Source: Phymorhynchus buccinoides
Lineage: Eukaryota > Mollusca > Gastropoda > Neogastropoda > Raphitomidae
Assembly: GCA_017654935.2 (NCBI GenBank)
Contig: CM065710.1
Location: 10,719,962 to 10,783,961, forward strand
Direction of reading: 5' to 3'
Length of the DNA: 64,000 bases
The first letter of the stretch is position 1. Each line of letters opens with the position of its first letter. This document shows, in pieces, positions 34,017-46,409 of this stretch. The notes beneath the pieces were generated by a model that did not search any database, was not told the origin of the DNA, and saw only the letters and a list, made by a program, of their open reading frames with translations. Both the position numbers and the translations under genes were made by a program.

Positions 34017-34319
34017 TGTGAATGCATGGATGCTCCTTCTTTCAGGATGTCCTGAATTGCAGGATTTTTAAATTGCCTAGAGCCGGCGTCGCCGGATTAT
34101 GAGAATTTGAGAAACAACGATTGTCTTACACACACACACACACACACGCACGCACACAAACTTGTACGATAAAAAGGGCCTATTTAAGCATTTGCTCTAT
34201 TCAAAGGAATGTAGCATTTGTACTAGTCTAGAGGGGTGAAAAAAGAGCAGTAAATGTGTGTGTGCTACTCCGCCAGGGCCGCCCCCTTGCAGGATTTTTG
34301 AAATTTCCCATGTGAATGC
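34017..34319 (-). mobile_element. Dispersed repeat F, copy 2 (TSD TGTGAATGC)
   Basis: GCATGGATGCTCCTTCTTTC to GATTTTTGAAATTTCCCA, flanked by TGTGAATGC (34017-34025, 34311-34319). Orientation as copy 1. Confidence 0.75.
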
Positions 34320-34697
34320 GTGAACTAGTGAATAGTTTAGGGAAAGTGTGTGTGTGTGCGCGCACGTGCGTAAGTGTGTATATACGTATGCATTCACCTT
34401 TTTGCCGTGTTCATATAATGTATGCGCATATCGTTAAACGCCAGCATGACTGTATTATGCTCTGTATCATAATGTACATAAACAAAATTTTGCCATTATT
34501 AGCGAATTACGTCTGAATCTTATCTTACCCTGTAAACGTATACCTCCAAATTAATATATTTCAGCTTCATTTGCATGTCTATTGCTTTAAGATATAGAAG
34601 TAATATATCTCGGATTTGTCTGTTTGTATGTATGTTCGTCACTTAGTAACTGACTAGCTGTCCTGCTTGCTACGCTTCGTACGCCCGCACACAACAA

Positions 34698-34982
34698 CAA
34701 CAACAACAACAACAACACTACAGTATTTATACGGCGCTGAATCTTGATAGAAATCAAATCAAAGCGCACACACACGTTAGCATTCAAAGCGCATTCAAAC
34801 ACAAACGCAATACAACGCGAACACACACAGATAACATAAATGGAATATAGCAGAAACAGACCTAATGGCAAGAGAGAGAAGATCAAGAGAGAGGAGCTTT
34901 AATGACAGGGGAACAGGTGGGTTTTGAGGTTAGCTTTGAAAGCAGAGAGAGTCGGTCGCTGACTCACGCTCACATACACACA

Positions 34983-35053
<71 letters not shown>

Positions 35054-35350
35054 GCCTCTACCCCTCTTTCACTCAGATTTATGAGGCAAGGGAAGTAACC
35101 AGTGCAAACCAGTCCAGCCAGTCGTTCCCTAATTACTACCCTTTTAGTTACTACTCCGACTTCTGACCGTTTTTCAAGGTCAAACTCCAAGGTCAAGGTC
35201 ACCACGGTTACGAATTTTCTATGGGACCCTCCCGGCACCATAATACACCCACCACACAAAATTTGAAGCGATTCTGTACACTGGTTCATGAGTTACAAGG
35301 CGAACAAACAGAAGGACTCGCACACGCACACACACACACACACAGTTCAA
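34698..35350 (-). mobile_element. LINE 3' end, (CT)n tract and GC-rich repeat
   Basis: The - strand reads AFKANLKTHLFPCH (about 34950-34905) and runs to a GCGCCGTATAAATACTG tail. (CT)n spans 34983-35051. 35170-35300 has 'AAGGTCAAACTCCAAGGTCA', a repeat of unknown class. Confidence 0.65.
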
Positions 35351-35773
35351 ATATAAGAGGCATTAAGGTTTGCGTTCATTTTGTTTTGTTTCGATATTAA
35401 TTCCTTTACACACACATATGTCGTATGGGCGTGCGTGTACAGTTATTACATAATCTGTGATTTGTCTGAAATTTTGATCATCTTGTGAGTGTACTCATTT
35501 TAATTTTTAACCCATTTGGTGCCAGTGTTCCCCCCCACCCCTTTTTTTTCACATCGTCATATTTTCTTTCTTTCTTATTTGGGTTTTGATGCCAGTAACG
35601 TTCTTGAATTTATTCTGATGCCAGTATAAGTGAAACCGTTTTTGATTTCGATTGTTTGTGATATACATTAGACAGAGAAAACTGATTTATAAAACTATAT
35701 AACCTCTTTTCGACTTTTGTGGGCTGAGGAAGAAAATGCTTCAGTCAAGCTAAAGTGAAAAAGTACAAACTTT

Positions 35774-35996
35774 TTAACCCTTTTGCCGCTAGTCTTTTTT
35801 CAGCCTAAGAATACCATTAAACTTAGCTGGGCAGACAAAAACAATTATCTGCAATATTGAGAATTCCTCCATCTTTACCTCCCAAAATTAAGAAAATAGG
35901 GTCTTTGGAAAACAGGCCTTGATTTGATGCTTTTTAATGACATTGGTGCTAACCCATTGTGGTGCATAAATGCGATATTGGTGGTGAAAGGGTTAA
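35774..35996. mobile_element. TTAA MITE family A, copy 9
   Basis: TTAACCCTTTTGCCGCTAG to TTGGTGGTGAAAGGGTTAA, with TTAA on both sides. Shortened in the middle. Confidence 0.85.
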
Positions 35997-36123
35997 TAAC
36001 TAAATAAGCACACACACACACGGAACTGAGAAATTAGAATCATAAATATATTAAACTTAAATGAGTTCTTTGTTGCACTAATGTATGCATAGGCCTTGAT
36101 GTTTTGCGAAGATTGATATTCCG

Positions 36124-37030
36124 ATAAAGCAAGGAGATGTTGTTTCCTTCATATATCATTTCTATGTTGTTGTAGTTTTATTGGAAGAGGTACCCAAAGT
36201 TTAGATTTAGTTTCAGTTTAGTTCATATTCTGATAAACCAAGGAGATGTTGTTCACTTCATATATCATTTCTATGTTGTAGTTTTATTGGAAGAGGTACC
36301 CAAAGTTTAGTTTCAGTTTAGTTCATATTCTGATAAAGCAAGGAGATGTTGTTCACTTCATATATCATTTCTATGTTGTAGTTTTATTGGAAGAGGTACC
36401 CAAAGTTTAGTTTCAGTTTAGTTCATATTCTGATAAAGCAAGGAGATGTTGTTCACTTCATATATCATTTCTATGTTGTAGTTTTATTGGAAGAGGTACC
36501 CAAAGTTTAGTTTCAGTTTAGTTCATATTCTGATAAAGCAAGGAGATATTGTTCACTTCATATATCATTTCTATGTTGTAGTTTTATTGGAAGAGGTACC
36601 CAAAGTTTAGGTTTAGTTTCAGTTTAGTTCATATTCTGATAAAGCAAGGAGATGTTGTTCACTTCATATATCATTTCTATGTTGTAGTTTTATTGGAAGA
36701 GGTACCCAAAGTTTAGTTTCAGTTTAGTTCATATTCTGATAAAGCAAGGAGATATTGTTCACTTCATATATCATTTCTATGTTGTAGTTTTATTGGAAGA
36801 GGTACCCAAAGTTTAGGTTTAGTTTCAGTTTAGTTCATATTCTGATAAAGCAAGGAGACGTTGTTCACTTCATATATCATTTCTATGTTGTATTATTGGA
36901 AGAGGTACCCAAAGTTTAGGTTTAGTTTCAGTTTAGTTCATATTCTGATAAAGCAAGGAGATATTGTTCACTTCATATATCATTTCTATGTAATCGTCGT
37001 TGTTTTATTGGAAGAGGTACTCAAAGTTTA
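36124..37030 (+). repeat. Nine-copy minisatellite, 100/106-bp unit
   Basis: 'GATAAAGCAAGGAGATGTTG...GGAAGAGGTACCCAAAGTTTAG' is repeated with starts of AGGAGA near 36131, 36241, 36341, 36441, 36541, 36647, 36747, 36853 and 36955. 106-bp units carry an extra GTTTAG. Confidence 0.95.
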
Positions 37031-37464
37031 TGTCCGTTTTTGTATGTCTGCAAGGATTAAATTCATACAGGGAATATTTTCTTTCAACCACATTTTTTTC
37101 TACAGCTTTTGTTTGGTCACATACATGAGAGAGAGAAACAAACAGAGAGAGAGAGAGAGAAAAACTTTACTTGCTAGCTATTCACAACCATAGCATTTTG
37201 TTTTAATTTTACACGTACCAAGAAAGAGATTTGCTGTCGGGTACCAATCTGAACAAATACGAAATATTTATTCGTGAAAACAAATTGACGGTTTTGTGTT
37301 CACTATTAAACGCTGTATAGATTACATATCAGTGTTCACGAATGAAACATATCATACATTAATACATATCGATGAAATTTGTGCATTTCATGTTTCAGAG
37401 AGTTGTTGTTTTTTCAAAGTGACCATTTTCCTTTAAAATAGTGTTGTGTTTTGTGTTGTTTCTC

Positions 37465-37692
37465 TTAACACCTTGACTGCCACCAACGTATTAGGTACTG
37501 ACCTGATGACATCACTGATGATGTCATCAGATGAAGAGGAATAACCCTGATATGCTGGCTTTTGCTCTAACACAGTCAAGAGAGTAATATCCCCAGACCA
37601 TTTTGCCAGATTGGCTCTATCAGTTGTTCTTTTTCATGTCATGATTTGCCCAAATATTTTTTCTTTAATTTTCTCTGATAGTAAGGGGTTAA
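37465..37692. mobile_element. TTAA MITE family B, copy 2 (inverted to copy 1)
   Basis: TTAACACCTTGACTGCCACC to GATAGTAAGGGGTTAA. The interior is the reverse complement of 5734-5949. Confidence 0.88.
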
Positions 37693-38540
37693 ACAAATTG
37701 TTAGGTTATATAGGGGCCATTGCACTTGTTGATATTTACCGTATCTTTTCGACTATAAGGCGATACTTTTTCCCCCAGACTGAAGCCCCTACGCCTTATA
37801 ATGTGACTAAGAAAACAGAATTTTAAAAATCTGAATTTTGTGGAAAAATTGGCGTATGCTCTGGACGAAAATAGTGTTTTACGTCCTCTTGGTCTGAATC
37901 AGACACATATGGGACATTTGTAGATACAAAGATGGTGGGAACAATACTGGAGGCAATGCCCGGAGGCAGTACAAAACCAGTAAAGCCCCAATTTTTTTAA
38001 CCAATACAGATAGGTGTAGCGGTAACCACGCCTCAGTTAAACCTCATCGGCTATGGTACCGCCACTTGTATTTACCACATTGTCCGTTTTATAGTCAAGG
38101 GGTTAAACAAATTGTTAGGTTATATAGGGCCATTGCACTTGTTGATATTTACCGTATCTTTTCGACTATAAGGCGATACTTTTTCCCCCAGACTGAGGCC
38201 CCTGCGCCTTATAATATGACTAAGAAAATAGAATTTTAAAAATCTGAATTTTGTGGAAAAATTGGCGTATGCTCTGGACGAAAATAGTGTTTTACGTCCT
38301 CTTGGTCTGAATCAGACACATATGGGACATTTGTAAATACAAATATGGTGGGAACGATACTGGAGGCAATGCCCGGAGGCAGTACAAAACCAGTAAAGTC
38401 CCACTTTTTTTAAATCAATACAGATAGGTGTAGCGGTAACCACGCCTCAGTTAAGCCTCATCGGCTATGGCACCGCCACAAGTGTACAAGCGTATGCTCT
38501 TTATGTCAAGGTGTGCCTTATAGTACGATAATTACGGTAC
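37681..38540 (+). repeat. About 417-bp tandem duplication of a SINE-in-MITE
   Basis: 'AAGGGGTTAAACAAATTGTT...TACCGTATCTTTTCGACTAT...' occurs at 37682 and 38098. Each unit has a pogo-like MITE (ends TACCGTATCTTTTCGACTAT and ATAGTACGATAATTACGGTA) with a family E insertion. The second family E copy is bounded by GCGTATGCTCT at 38265 and 38490. Confidence 0.85.
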
Positions 38541-38599
38541 TTTCTGTATTCCCAACCCCTAAAGAACTGGACATATCTAGTAATCTTACGACCCGAGCG

Positions 38600-39360
38600 A
38601 ATACTGATGCATTTCTGTTTGTTAGTTTGACCCGAGCGAATACCTATGCATTTCTGTTTGTTAGTTTGACCTGAGCGAATACCTATGCATTTCTGTTTGT
38701 TAGTTTGACCCGAGCAAATACCTATGCATTTCTGTTTGTTAGTTTGACCTGAGCAAATACCTATGCATTTCTGTTTGTTAGTTTGACCTGAGCGAATACC
38801 TATGCATTTCTGTTTGTTAGTTTGACCCGAGCAAATACCTATGCATTTCTGTTTGTTAGTTTGACCTGAGCAAATACCTATGCATTTCTGTTTGTTAGTT
38901 TGACCTGAGCAAATACCTATGCATTTCTGTTTGTTAGTTTGACCCGAGCAAATACCTATGCATTTCTGTTTGTTAGTTTGACCCGAGCAAATACCTATGC
39001 ATTTCTGTTTGTTAGTTTGACCTGAGCAAATACCTATGCATTTCTGTTTGTTAGTTTGACCTGAGCGAATACCTATGCATTTCTGTTTGTTAGTTTGACC
39101 CAAGCAAATACCTATGCATTTCTGTTTGTTAGTTTGACCTGAGCAAATACCTATGCATTTCTGTTTGTTAGTTTGACCTGAGCAAATACCTATGCATTTC
39201 TGTTTGTTAGTTTGACCCGAGCAAATACCTATGCATTTCTGTTTGTTAGTTTGACCCAAGCAAATACCTATGCATTTCTGTTTGTTAGTTTGACCGGAGC
39301 GAATACCTATGCATTTCTGTTTGTTAGTTTGACCCGAGCAAATACCTATGCATTTCTCTG
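38600..39360 (+). repeat. About 20-copy 39-bp minisatellite
   Basis: Unit CGAATACCTATGCATTTCTG plus TTTGTTAGTTTGACC. 39 is a multiple of three and no stop falls in the unit in one frame of each strand. The - strand is open for 303 codons (KCIGICSGQTNKQ repeated), and the + strand gives ANTYAFLFVSLTR. Treated as a satellite, not a gene. Confidence 0.95.
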
Positions 39361-39942
39361 TGTTTGTACGGGGAAAAAAACAATTCCAGCAGCTCACCAT
39401 AAACTGTTGCATCTGAGATCATGTTGCCATCATTACGTATGCATTTTTTGTTGTTGTTTTTTTGCCGTGGATGCATTTTCGAAAATTATCCTTGCCGTCT
39501 AGGCATGGATTAGCCGACGTGTGATTTTTGTGTGATTCTATATTAGTCTGAAGTTTACGTGATAGTATGATTATCCGTGTGATTTTATCTTTTTCTGTGT
39601 GTGTGTGACGTCAGTTATTTGCGTGAGTATAATTTGCGTGATGTTGGTTTTTTGTGTGTTAACGAATATTTAGGCTGACCTGAAAGCATACTGTGTGCAC
39701 TATCTCTGTACGTGTGTGCGCGTTCAGAAATAATTTTTCCCGATTATTGCAAAACATTTGTATATCGATTGATATGTTATAGAGCCAGGGAAGACCCAAA
39801 AACGTTACAGGCCAGTTGAATCGATTTTCGTCTTGTGGGTGTAAAGGTGTGGGTGAACCCCCCAGATTTTTTTGGGGGGTGTAAATTGTTAAAATAGAAA
39901 GGGGGAAAAAGAGGACGGATGTTTGAAAGAAGGGGAGGAAAA
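39361..39942. other. Intron stretch without recognised feature
   Basis: AT/GT-rich. 39500-39660 repeats 'GTGTGATTTT/GCGTGA' loosely. Confidence 0.5.
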
Positions 39943-40051
39943 TTGCATGGATGCTCCTTCTTGCAGGATGTCCTGAATTGCAGGATTTTTAAATTGCCTA
40001 GAGCCGGCGTCGCCGGATTATAAGAATTTGAGAAGCAACGATTGTCTTTCT

Positions 40052-40083
<32 letters not shown>

Positions 40084-40086
40084 CAC

Positions 40087-40147
<61 letters not shown>

Positions 40148-40313
40148 TACAATAAAAAGGGCCTATATAAGCATTTGCTATATTCAAAGGAATGTAGCAC
40201 TTGTACTAGTCTAGAGGGGTGAAAAAAGAGCAGTAAATGTATGTGCGCTGCCCCTGCACTCCGCTGGGGCCGCCCCCTTGCAGGATTTTTTTAATTTCCC
40301 AGGAGCACCCATG
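39943..40313 (-). mobile_element. Dispersed repeat F, copy 3
   Basis: Same structure as 25057-25435, with an AC tract at 40053-40143 in the middle. Confidence 0.75.
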
Positions 40314-40599
40314 TAATTGACAAGCATTGATATTTGGAGCATGTGCAGTGATGCACCGAGTCCTGTCCTGTCCTGAGACGAGAGAAATCAATAGGACAAT
40401 GCCCTGGCTCTTGCAGAAATCAATAAGACAAAGCGTGCCAATGTTAAAGATTTAATCAGATATTTGACTCCTGACAGGGGAGAACACAATAGTACATTGT
40501 CAATTTTAATAGGTCAATGTCCTATGACCAGGGCCTCGAGACATCACTGCATGTAGAAAAAAGAATGGAAAATTGTATGCTTATAGAAGCTCACTGTAA

Positions 40600-40900
40600 C
40601 ATGTGGTGTGGGTGGGTGGGTGGGGTGGGTGGTGTGTGTGTTTGTGCATGTGTGCGTGTGGTGTGTGTGGGGGTGGGTAAGTGTGTGTTTGTGCGTGTGT
40701 GTGGGGGGGGGGGGGGGGTAAGTGTGTGTTTGTGCGTGGGGTGTGTGTGGGGTTGGGTGGGTAAGTGTGTGTTTGTGCATGTGTGTGTGGGTGGTGTGTG
40801 TTAGTGTGTGCGTGTAGTGTGTGTGTTTGTGCGTGCGTGCGTGTGTGTGTACTTATTTGCATGCAAGTTTTGCATGCCACACGCATGCATGTGTGTGCAA
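40600..40900. repeat. GTGGGT/GTGTGT satellite
   Basis: Long GT-rich block with GGGTGGGT patches. Frames on both strands are repeat artefacts. Confidence 0.9.
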
Positions 40901-40995
40901 AAGGTGTTACTATTTGCTGTTTGAATGCTCTTTTCCCCCACCATCAAGGTTACCCTACTAACATTCATCACAACCTCCCATCAGCCAGACTATCA

Positions 40996-41493
40996 TACCG
41001 TAAAATGCGGACTATAAGCCGCTACTTTCCCCCTCAACTTTGGCCCATGCGGCTTATAGACTGATGCGGCTTATCTGTGGATTGTTTTCTCCCATTCTAC
41101 ATTTATCAGTATGATTAAATCTGTTTCTGGCCGCATTCTTCAGCCTATTTTGAGCTTCTTTAGACACAAAAACTGGTTTTGGTAACCAATCGATTCAAAT
41201 CTCACGTTTAAAGTGTCTGAGAACATTAAATACTCATGTTCTGATAGGAGAATTTCTATGTTTGTGTTGCTGTGTGCACATATAATTTTCTCTGCGGCTT
41301 ATATTTGAATAAATACCTAATATTTTGTCAATTTAAAGGATAATAATAATAATAATGGGAATTTATATAGCGCTCTTTCTCACATGAGCTCAGTGCGCTT
41401 TACATTGATAACAAGAACATTAAAGGCAAACAAATAATTAATCATTAGAAAGTAAAATAAGCACGATGCTTACACACAACGTTCTCTTCCTTA

Positions 41494-41568
<75 letters not shown>

Positions 41569-41755
41569 ACACATGCATGCGCACACGCACACTCGCACAC
41601 AATTAATTATACAAGAGTAAAATAGTTGCAACATGAACATTCTAAGAAGAAACATAGAGACCACATTCACATTCCCAATCAAGTTTGAATGGATGCGGCT
41701 TATATACAGGTGCGGCTTATATACAGGTGCGGCTTATAGTCCAGTTTTTACGGTA
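40996..41755. mobile_element. pogo-like MITE split by a LINE 3' tail
   Basis: TACCGTAAAATGCGGACTAT to CCAGTTTTTACGGTA. The inner 41341-41691 is the same LINE tail as 9977-10265 (GGGAATTTATATAGCGCTCT...), - strand, with an AC tract at 41495-41560. Confidence 0.8.
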
Positions 41756-42713
41756 GTTTATCGTATAAAATCGTACTTTGTAGTCAAGAGGAAAACTGCT
41801 AGAGGAAACGCTGCACTTGACAGTGGACTTTGCTCGCAACGAAATATCAAACCAAAGTTAACGGTTCTGTTTTGGCATATGTACGAATACAAGTTGTGGC
41901 AGTGAAGAAGTTCAGATTTGTTACATTCCCCCCCCCCCCCACTTGTTATGTGTCTTTGTGTACGTTTGTGCCCCGTTTTTGTGGGAAGTTTGAAAAGTAA
42001 GCTCAATTGTTTTCAAAAGAGGAGGAAAATCAAATGTTGTTTTTCACTTGTTCTGTAAATATTTGATCATTGATTAACGAACCAAAGCCTTTAAGAGCAA
42101 TCTAAATTTTGTGGTGAAATCACTCCCCGTTTCTATTTTTATCCTTGTATCAAATATTTTTAGCGTATCATCAGCACACCCCCTTGTGTATTCATTCGTA
42201 GCCCAGATTCTTACGCACATGAAATTTTTTTTACCTCTTTATCTTGCATCGTGGGATTTGTTTGTTTGTTGAATTAACGAGTTTCATCCCATTTTCTTAT
42301 GCCATACTTATATATATATCTGGATTTTAACGCAATAAACGGCTTGGAAAACTGACGACTGCGGTCCTGTGATGTGGTGTGAATTGCATGATGGGACGTG
42401 GTGTATGTTTGCGTGCTGTGATTTGCATGTTTCGGGAATGTGGGTTGCTATGGTAGCAAAGACCAGTCCCTCTTTTCTGACAGTTTACTTGGTCAACTCA
42501 TATACTAATTTATTTTTTATTTTTTTGTTTGATCGTTTACCCCAATTGCATAACTTCTTACGTAACATTTTTTTCTTTCATTTTTTGTTATTTAAAAAAT
42601 CTAACTATTGGTCCAACCTCATTTTATTTATGTACTAATTTGTTTTTGTTTTCATTCGGGAAAACATGTCACTTTTATTGCCATGCTATCCATAATGATT
42701 CTGATTTATATAT
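41756..42713. other. Intron stretch without recognised feature
   Basis: AT-rich with a C run at 41930-41940. I see no coding or repeat signal. Confidence 0.5.
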
Positions 42714-42963
42714 TCGGAAAGTGGGGTGGTAATTGCAATAACTTGTAGTGGTACCATAGCCGATGAGGTTTAACCGAGGCGTGGTTACCGCTACACCTAT
42801 CTGTATTAATTTTAAAAATCGGGACTTTACTGGTTTTGTACTGCCTCCGGGCATTGCCTCCAGTATTGTTCCCACCATATTTGTATTTACAAATGTCCCA
42901 TATGTGTCTGATTCAGACCAAGAGGACGTAAAACACCATTTCCGTCGTCGGAAAGTGGGGTGG
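42714..42963 (-). mobile_element. SINE-like family E with a 16-bp target duplication
   Basis: TCGGAAAGTGGGGTGG occurs at 42714-42729 and 42948-42963. Between them is a reverse family E copy (GTGGTACCATAGCCGATGAG ... GAGGACGTAAAACACCATTT). Long direct repeats of this kind are the mark of LINE-driven retroposition. Confidence 0.88.
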
Positions 42964-43106
42964 GGGGTTTTAAATAGAGGAATTAACAGAATCCCAACAC
43001 TCTTTTCTTTTCTTTTTGTATACCTGTACCCTCTAACAATTCCACCCTCTCAAAAGTTTTGGATGAATTTTATTTTTCCTATGTTATTCCAGAAAGCCCA
43101 GTGATA

Positions 43107-43510
43107 GAAATTTTGGTAAAGGTAAAGATGTGCCACCCCCCCTGCATTTCTCGGTTAATTCTATTTTTCCGTGTTTGCCTTTCTTACCATACATAAAGCT
43201 GTATTTTAGGAACATTTTTAGCTAATAACCTTTTTGGAATACTAACCCTATCCCTAAACCTAACCCTATAAGACGGAAAAATGCAACGAACCACAACTGT
43301 GACAAATCGCGGTGTACTGCAGTACATAGTGGGGGTAGGGTTAGGTTTAGGGCTAGGGTTAGGGATAGGGTTAGTATTCCAAAAAGGTTATTAGCTAAAA
43401 ATGTTCCTAAAATACAGCTTTATGTATGGTAAGAAAGGCAATAACGGAAAAATAGAATTAACCGAGATAGGTAGGGGGGGTGGCACATCTTGACCTTTAC
43501 CGAAATTTTG
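43107..43510. mobile_element. Long foldback element with TTAGGG-like centre
   Basis: Arms of about 150 bp are nearly perfect inverted repeats ('TTCTTACCATACATAAAGCT' against 'AGCTTTATGTATGGTAAGAA'). The inner ends hold CCCTAACC/GGTTAGGG-type motifs on both sides of a loop of about 70 bp. Confidence 0.92.
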
Positions 43511-43902
43511 TTCAATTATTTTTGTTTTTCTTGAAGAAAAGAACCTGGTTTTGCTACTGCTGCTATGGTGTTCGAAGTTTTGCATAATGATATAAAAAAT
43601 ATATAAAAACAACAACACAACAGCAGGAATATTGCACATACAATGTTTTCAGGTCAGCCTTATCTTTATTTATTTTTTTTAGCCTCAACTGTGACGGTTA
43701 TGTCTTTGCCTTTGTCAGTTCGATTTTTTTCCGATTGTATGAACGGAATTGGATGACATTTTGTTAAGCGTTAATATCACCCCCGCTTATTTATTAAAGA
43801 TCCAACCACTACCGTTTGGTGGGTGGTGGGGGGGAGTGATATTGCGGGTGTGCATGTCTCACATTGTGCTACGAGTTTATTATAACCAAATTGATATACA
43901 GG

Positions 43903-44146
43903 TATTAGGTATTAGGTACTTTATAGTCACAGAGGCGTCTCTGTGAAATTCGGGTTGCTCCCACCTGGAGAGCGCGTCGCAACCAGAGGCGCGCCACCCA
44001 ATTTTTTTTTTTTATATATTTTGTTTTGCATGCGATTTTTGTCATGAGATGATGAGGGGGTGGGGGGGGGGGGTGTAAATTTTGGACCAAATGACAACTT
44101 TTTCGTTGCCACTGGGTTTACCGTATGCTAAGTGCATGGGCACACG

Positions 44147-44177
<31 letters not shown>

Positions 44178-44297
44178 TCCACGTTCAGACCGTAAGGCCT
44201 AGTGCAGAATGAGAGGAAAAAATCCCCTGTACCCAGGTTCGAACTCGGGTTTACTTGACACGAAGCGAACGCGATACCACTGTGCCACTCTACACCG
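43903..44297 (-). mobile_element. tRNA-derived SINE, - strand
   Basis: Complement starts GAGTGGCACAGTGGTATCGC, B box GAGTTCGAACC. The tail ends at TAGTCACAGAGGCGTCTCTG (43924). A truncated CAGTGGAACCTCCC MITE follows at 44296-44488. Confidence 0.88.
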
Positions 44298-44867
44298 TGG
44301 CACCTCCCTTATGAGACCTTCCATTATAAGACTCCCTCCCACATAAGACCTACTTCTCTGAGACATTGCCCTTCTTTGTAAGTATTAAAATTACCTCCCT
44401 TATAAGACCTCATTTTGGATGATTTTTGAAGGTCTTATAAGGGAGGGGTCTTATAAGGGAGGGGTCTTATAAGGGAGCTTCCACTGTACCTATTTTTCTT
44501 GTTTTCGTAACACAAAAGTTTACCTTACTCGCTGACTTGTTTCGTCCACTCCTGTGGACTTCCTCGGAGTGAGTGAGGTGAGAGTGTCTCACTCGCTGCT
44601 CAGATTCTGGGGATTTTTCGCCGATCTTCCGAAGATCAGCGAAAAGAGGGTTGTAGATCCCCGAAAGGAAGTCCCCCTGGTCCCTGTTCATGACTGCTGC
44701 TTTGAGACGGATGTGAATGGCCTTCGTTTTTCACGTTTTCCAATCTCTTTCTCTTTCTAGTATCTTAGCCCCCCTCCCAGTCTATTTCATGATTTTCTAT
44801 GTTATGATGGTCTGTGATGGCACTGTTTTCATATGACGATTCTGAATGTTTTCTTGCTGATCTTGTT

Positions 44868-45580
44868 TCTCATCGGTGAAATTCAAAAACCTCGTATATC
44901 GATTTTTTTGGGGGGTTGAGTTAGATACATAGTCAGCTTTCTAATTTTTCCCGCCACCTTCCAACAAAAGCTCGTATCTCTAATGACTTTCTATCTGGGG
45001 TAAATGAGGTTGTGAAAATAGATGAAAAACTCGTAAGTCCCAAATTCAGATCTAGTTAAGGACAAAAACCTCATATCTTCGTTCTTTTCAAGTCTAAAAA
45101 AAATGTGGTTGTAGTTTTGACGAAATGCAGGACTAAACTCGCAATGTCTTGAACAACATATACATCATAGTTAACCCTTACACTGCCCCGTCACGGATAT
45201 TTCTGTCAACTTCCGGTAACCTACAAACTGCCCCGTCACGGAAATATCCGTCATAGGGTTATTCTTAGAGTTTCCCTTTTTCTATCCATACGCTTTTCGC
45301 AGTATGTTCGAATGCATGTGAGAGTGTTCTCAAAGGATTGTTTTTTCAATCCCCGTTCAGAAAAGCATAGGTTATATGCACTTTTATTCAGCAAGTTTTG
45401 CGATAGACTCGGCAACCTAAAACGGCTTGGCAAATAGTTGCCCCGGAACCGGAAATGGGCTCGGCAGTGAAGGGGTTAATCAAGTGTGGTCAACGCGGTA
45501 AATTTTTAATGAGTTTTTTTTCCTTTTCTCAAAACTTCCAAAATTGAGATACGAGTTTTTTTAAATTTCACCGACGATAT
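44868..45580. mobile_element. Inverted-end element holding a TTAA MITE
   Basis: Outer ends: TCGGTGAAATTCAAAAACCTCG and CGAGTTTTTTTAAATTTCACCG. The inner MITE (family C) is 45171-45479, TTAACCCTTACACTGCC to GGCAGTGAAGGGGTTAA. It holds two copies of CTGCCCCGTCACGGA. The outer arms repeat 'AAAACTCGTA'. Confidence 0.7.
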
Positions 45581-45717
45581 GCGATGTTGGCTTTGGTCTC
45601 ACAATCGTGTTTATGTTCATTCGTATCAATTGGAGTTACCTACCAACACGGTGAACACTTTCAAGGAAAGTTTATTATAACCCTCCTAGGAATATTGTGT
45701 CATGTGGAATTAACCTG

Positions 45718-45869
45718 GGCCTGTATTCACGTTGAGATAGCATGAGACTTAGCATCATGCTAACTTAGAAGCTCTTCCAAAGGTCCTATTAAATCCTATA
45801 GGACATTGGAAGAGCTTGTAAGTTAGCATCATGCTAAGTCTCATGCTATCTCAACGTGAATACAGGCCC
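45718..45869. mobile_element. Near-perfect 152-bp palindrome (foldback MITE)
   Basis: GGGCCTGTATTCACGTTGAG ... CTCAACGTGAATACAGGCCC. Arms of about 65 bp around CCTATTAAATCCTATAGG. Confidence 0.92.
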
Positions 45870-45898
45870 TGGGTTGCTTTCATTTGGATACCCCCATA

Positions 45899-46118
45899 CA
45901 CACAGAGACCTGTTTACTCTGCTCTTTTATAGTAGTATTCTACTCAGTTTGGACCTCTACTACTCTTCAAAATTGAAAATAATGCTCTAATTACTCATTT
46001 TCAGTGAACATTGTTTGATGGTTTAATGAAGAGGACTACTCATTTCACACCCAAACTACTCATTTCAGCTATCCAGACTACTCAAGACTTGTGTAGGGGG
46101 TAAACAGGTCTGCACACA
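45899..46118. mobile_element. CAGACCTG element with CACACA duplication
   Basis: Element 45905-46112, ends GAGACCTGTTTACTC and GGGTAAACAGGTCTG. CACACA is at 45899-45904 and 46113-46118. A sibling with nearly the same interior is at 46221-46409. Confidence 0.82.
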
Positions 46119-46220
46119 TTCTGTCTCTCTGTCTTTTTCTTCTTCTTTTTGTGCAGGATTGTTTCAAGTGTTACTAACACATTTTGTATCATCTTAATTA
46201 TGGAAAGATATACCGGTAAG

Positions 46221-46409
46221 CAGACCTGTTTACTCTACTCTTTTCGAGTAGTATTCTACTCAATTTGGACCTCTACTACTCTTCAAAATTGAAAATAATG
46301 CTCTAATTACTCATTTTCAGTGAACATTGTTTGATGGTTTAATGAATAAAACTACACATTTTGAGCTATCCAGACCACTCAAGACTTGTGTAGGGCGTAA
46401 ACAGGTCTG
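46221..46409. mobile_element. CAGACCTG element, sibling copy
   Basis: CAGACCTGTTTACTCTACTC to GCGTAAACAGGTCTG. Flanks GGTAAG / TTTAAG agree in four of six bases. Confidence 0.75.

Noticed and set aside
38501..39412. 303-codon protein of 13-residue repeats
   Set aside because: Explained by a 39-bp satellite that is open on both strands. No promoter, splice or homology support.
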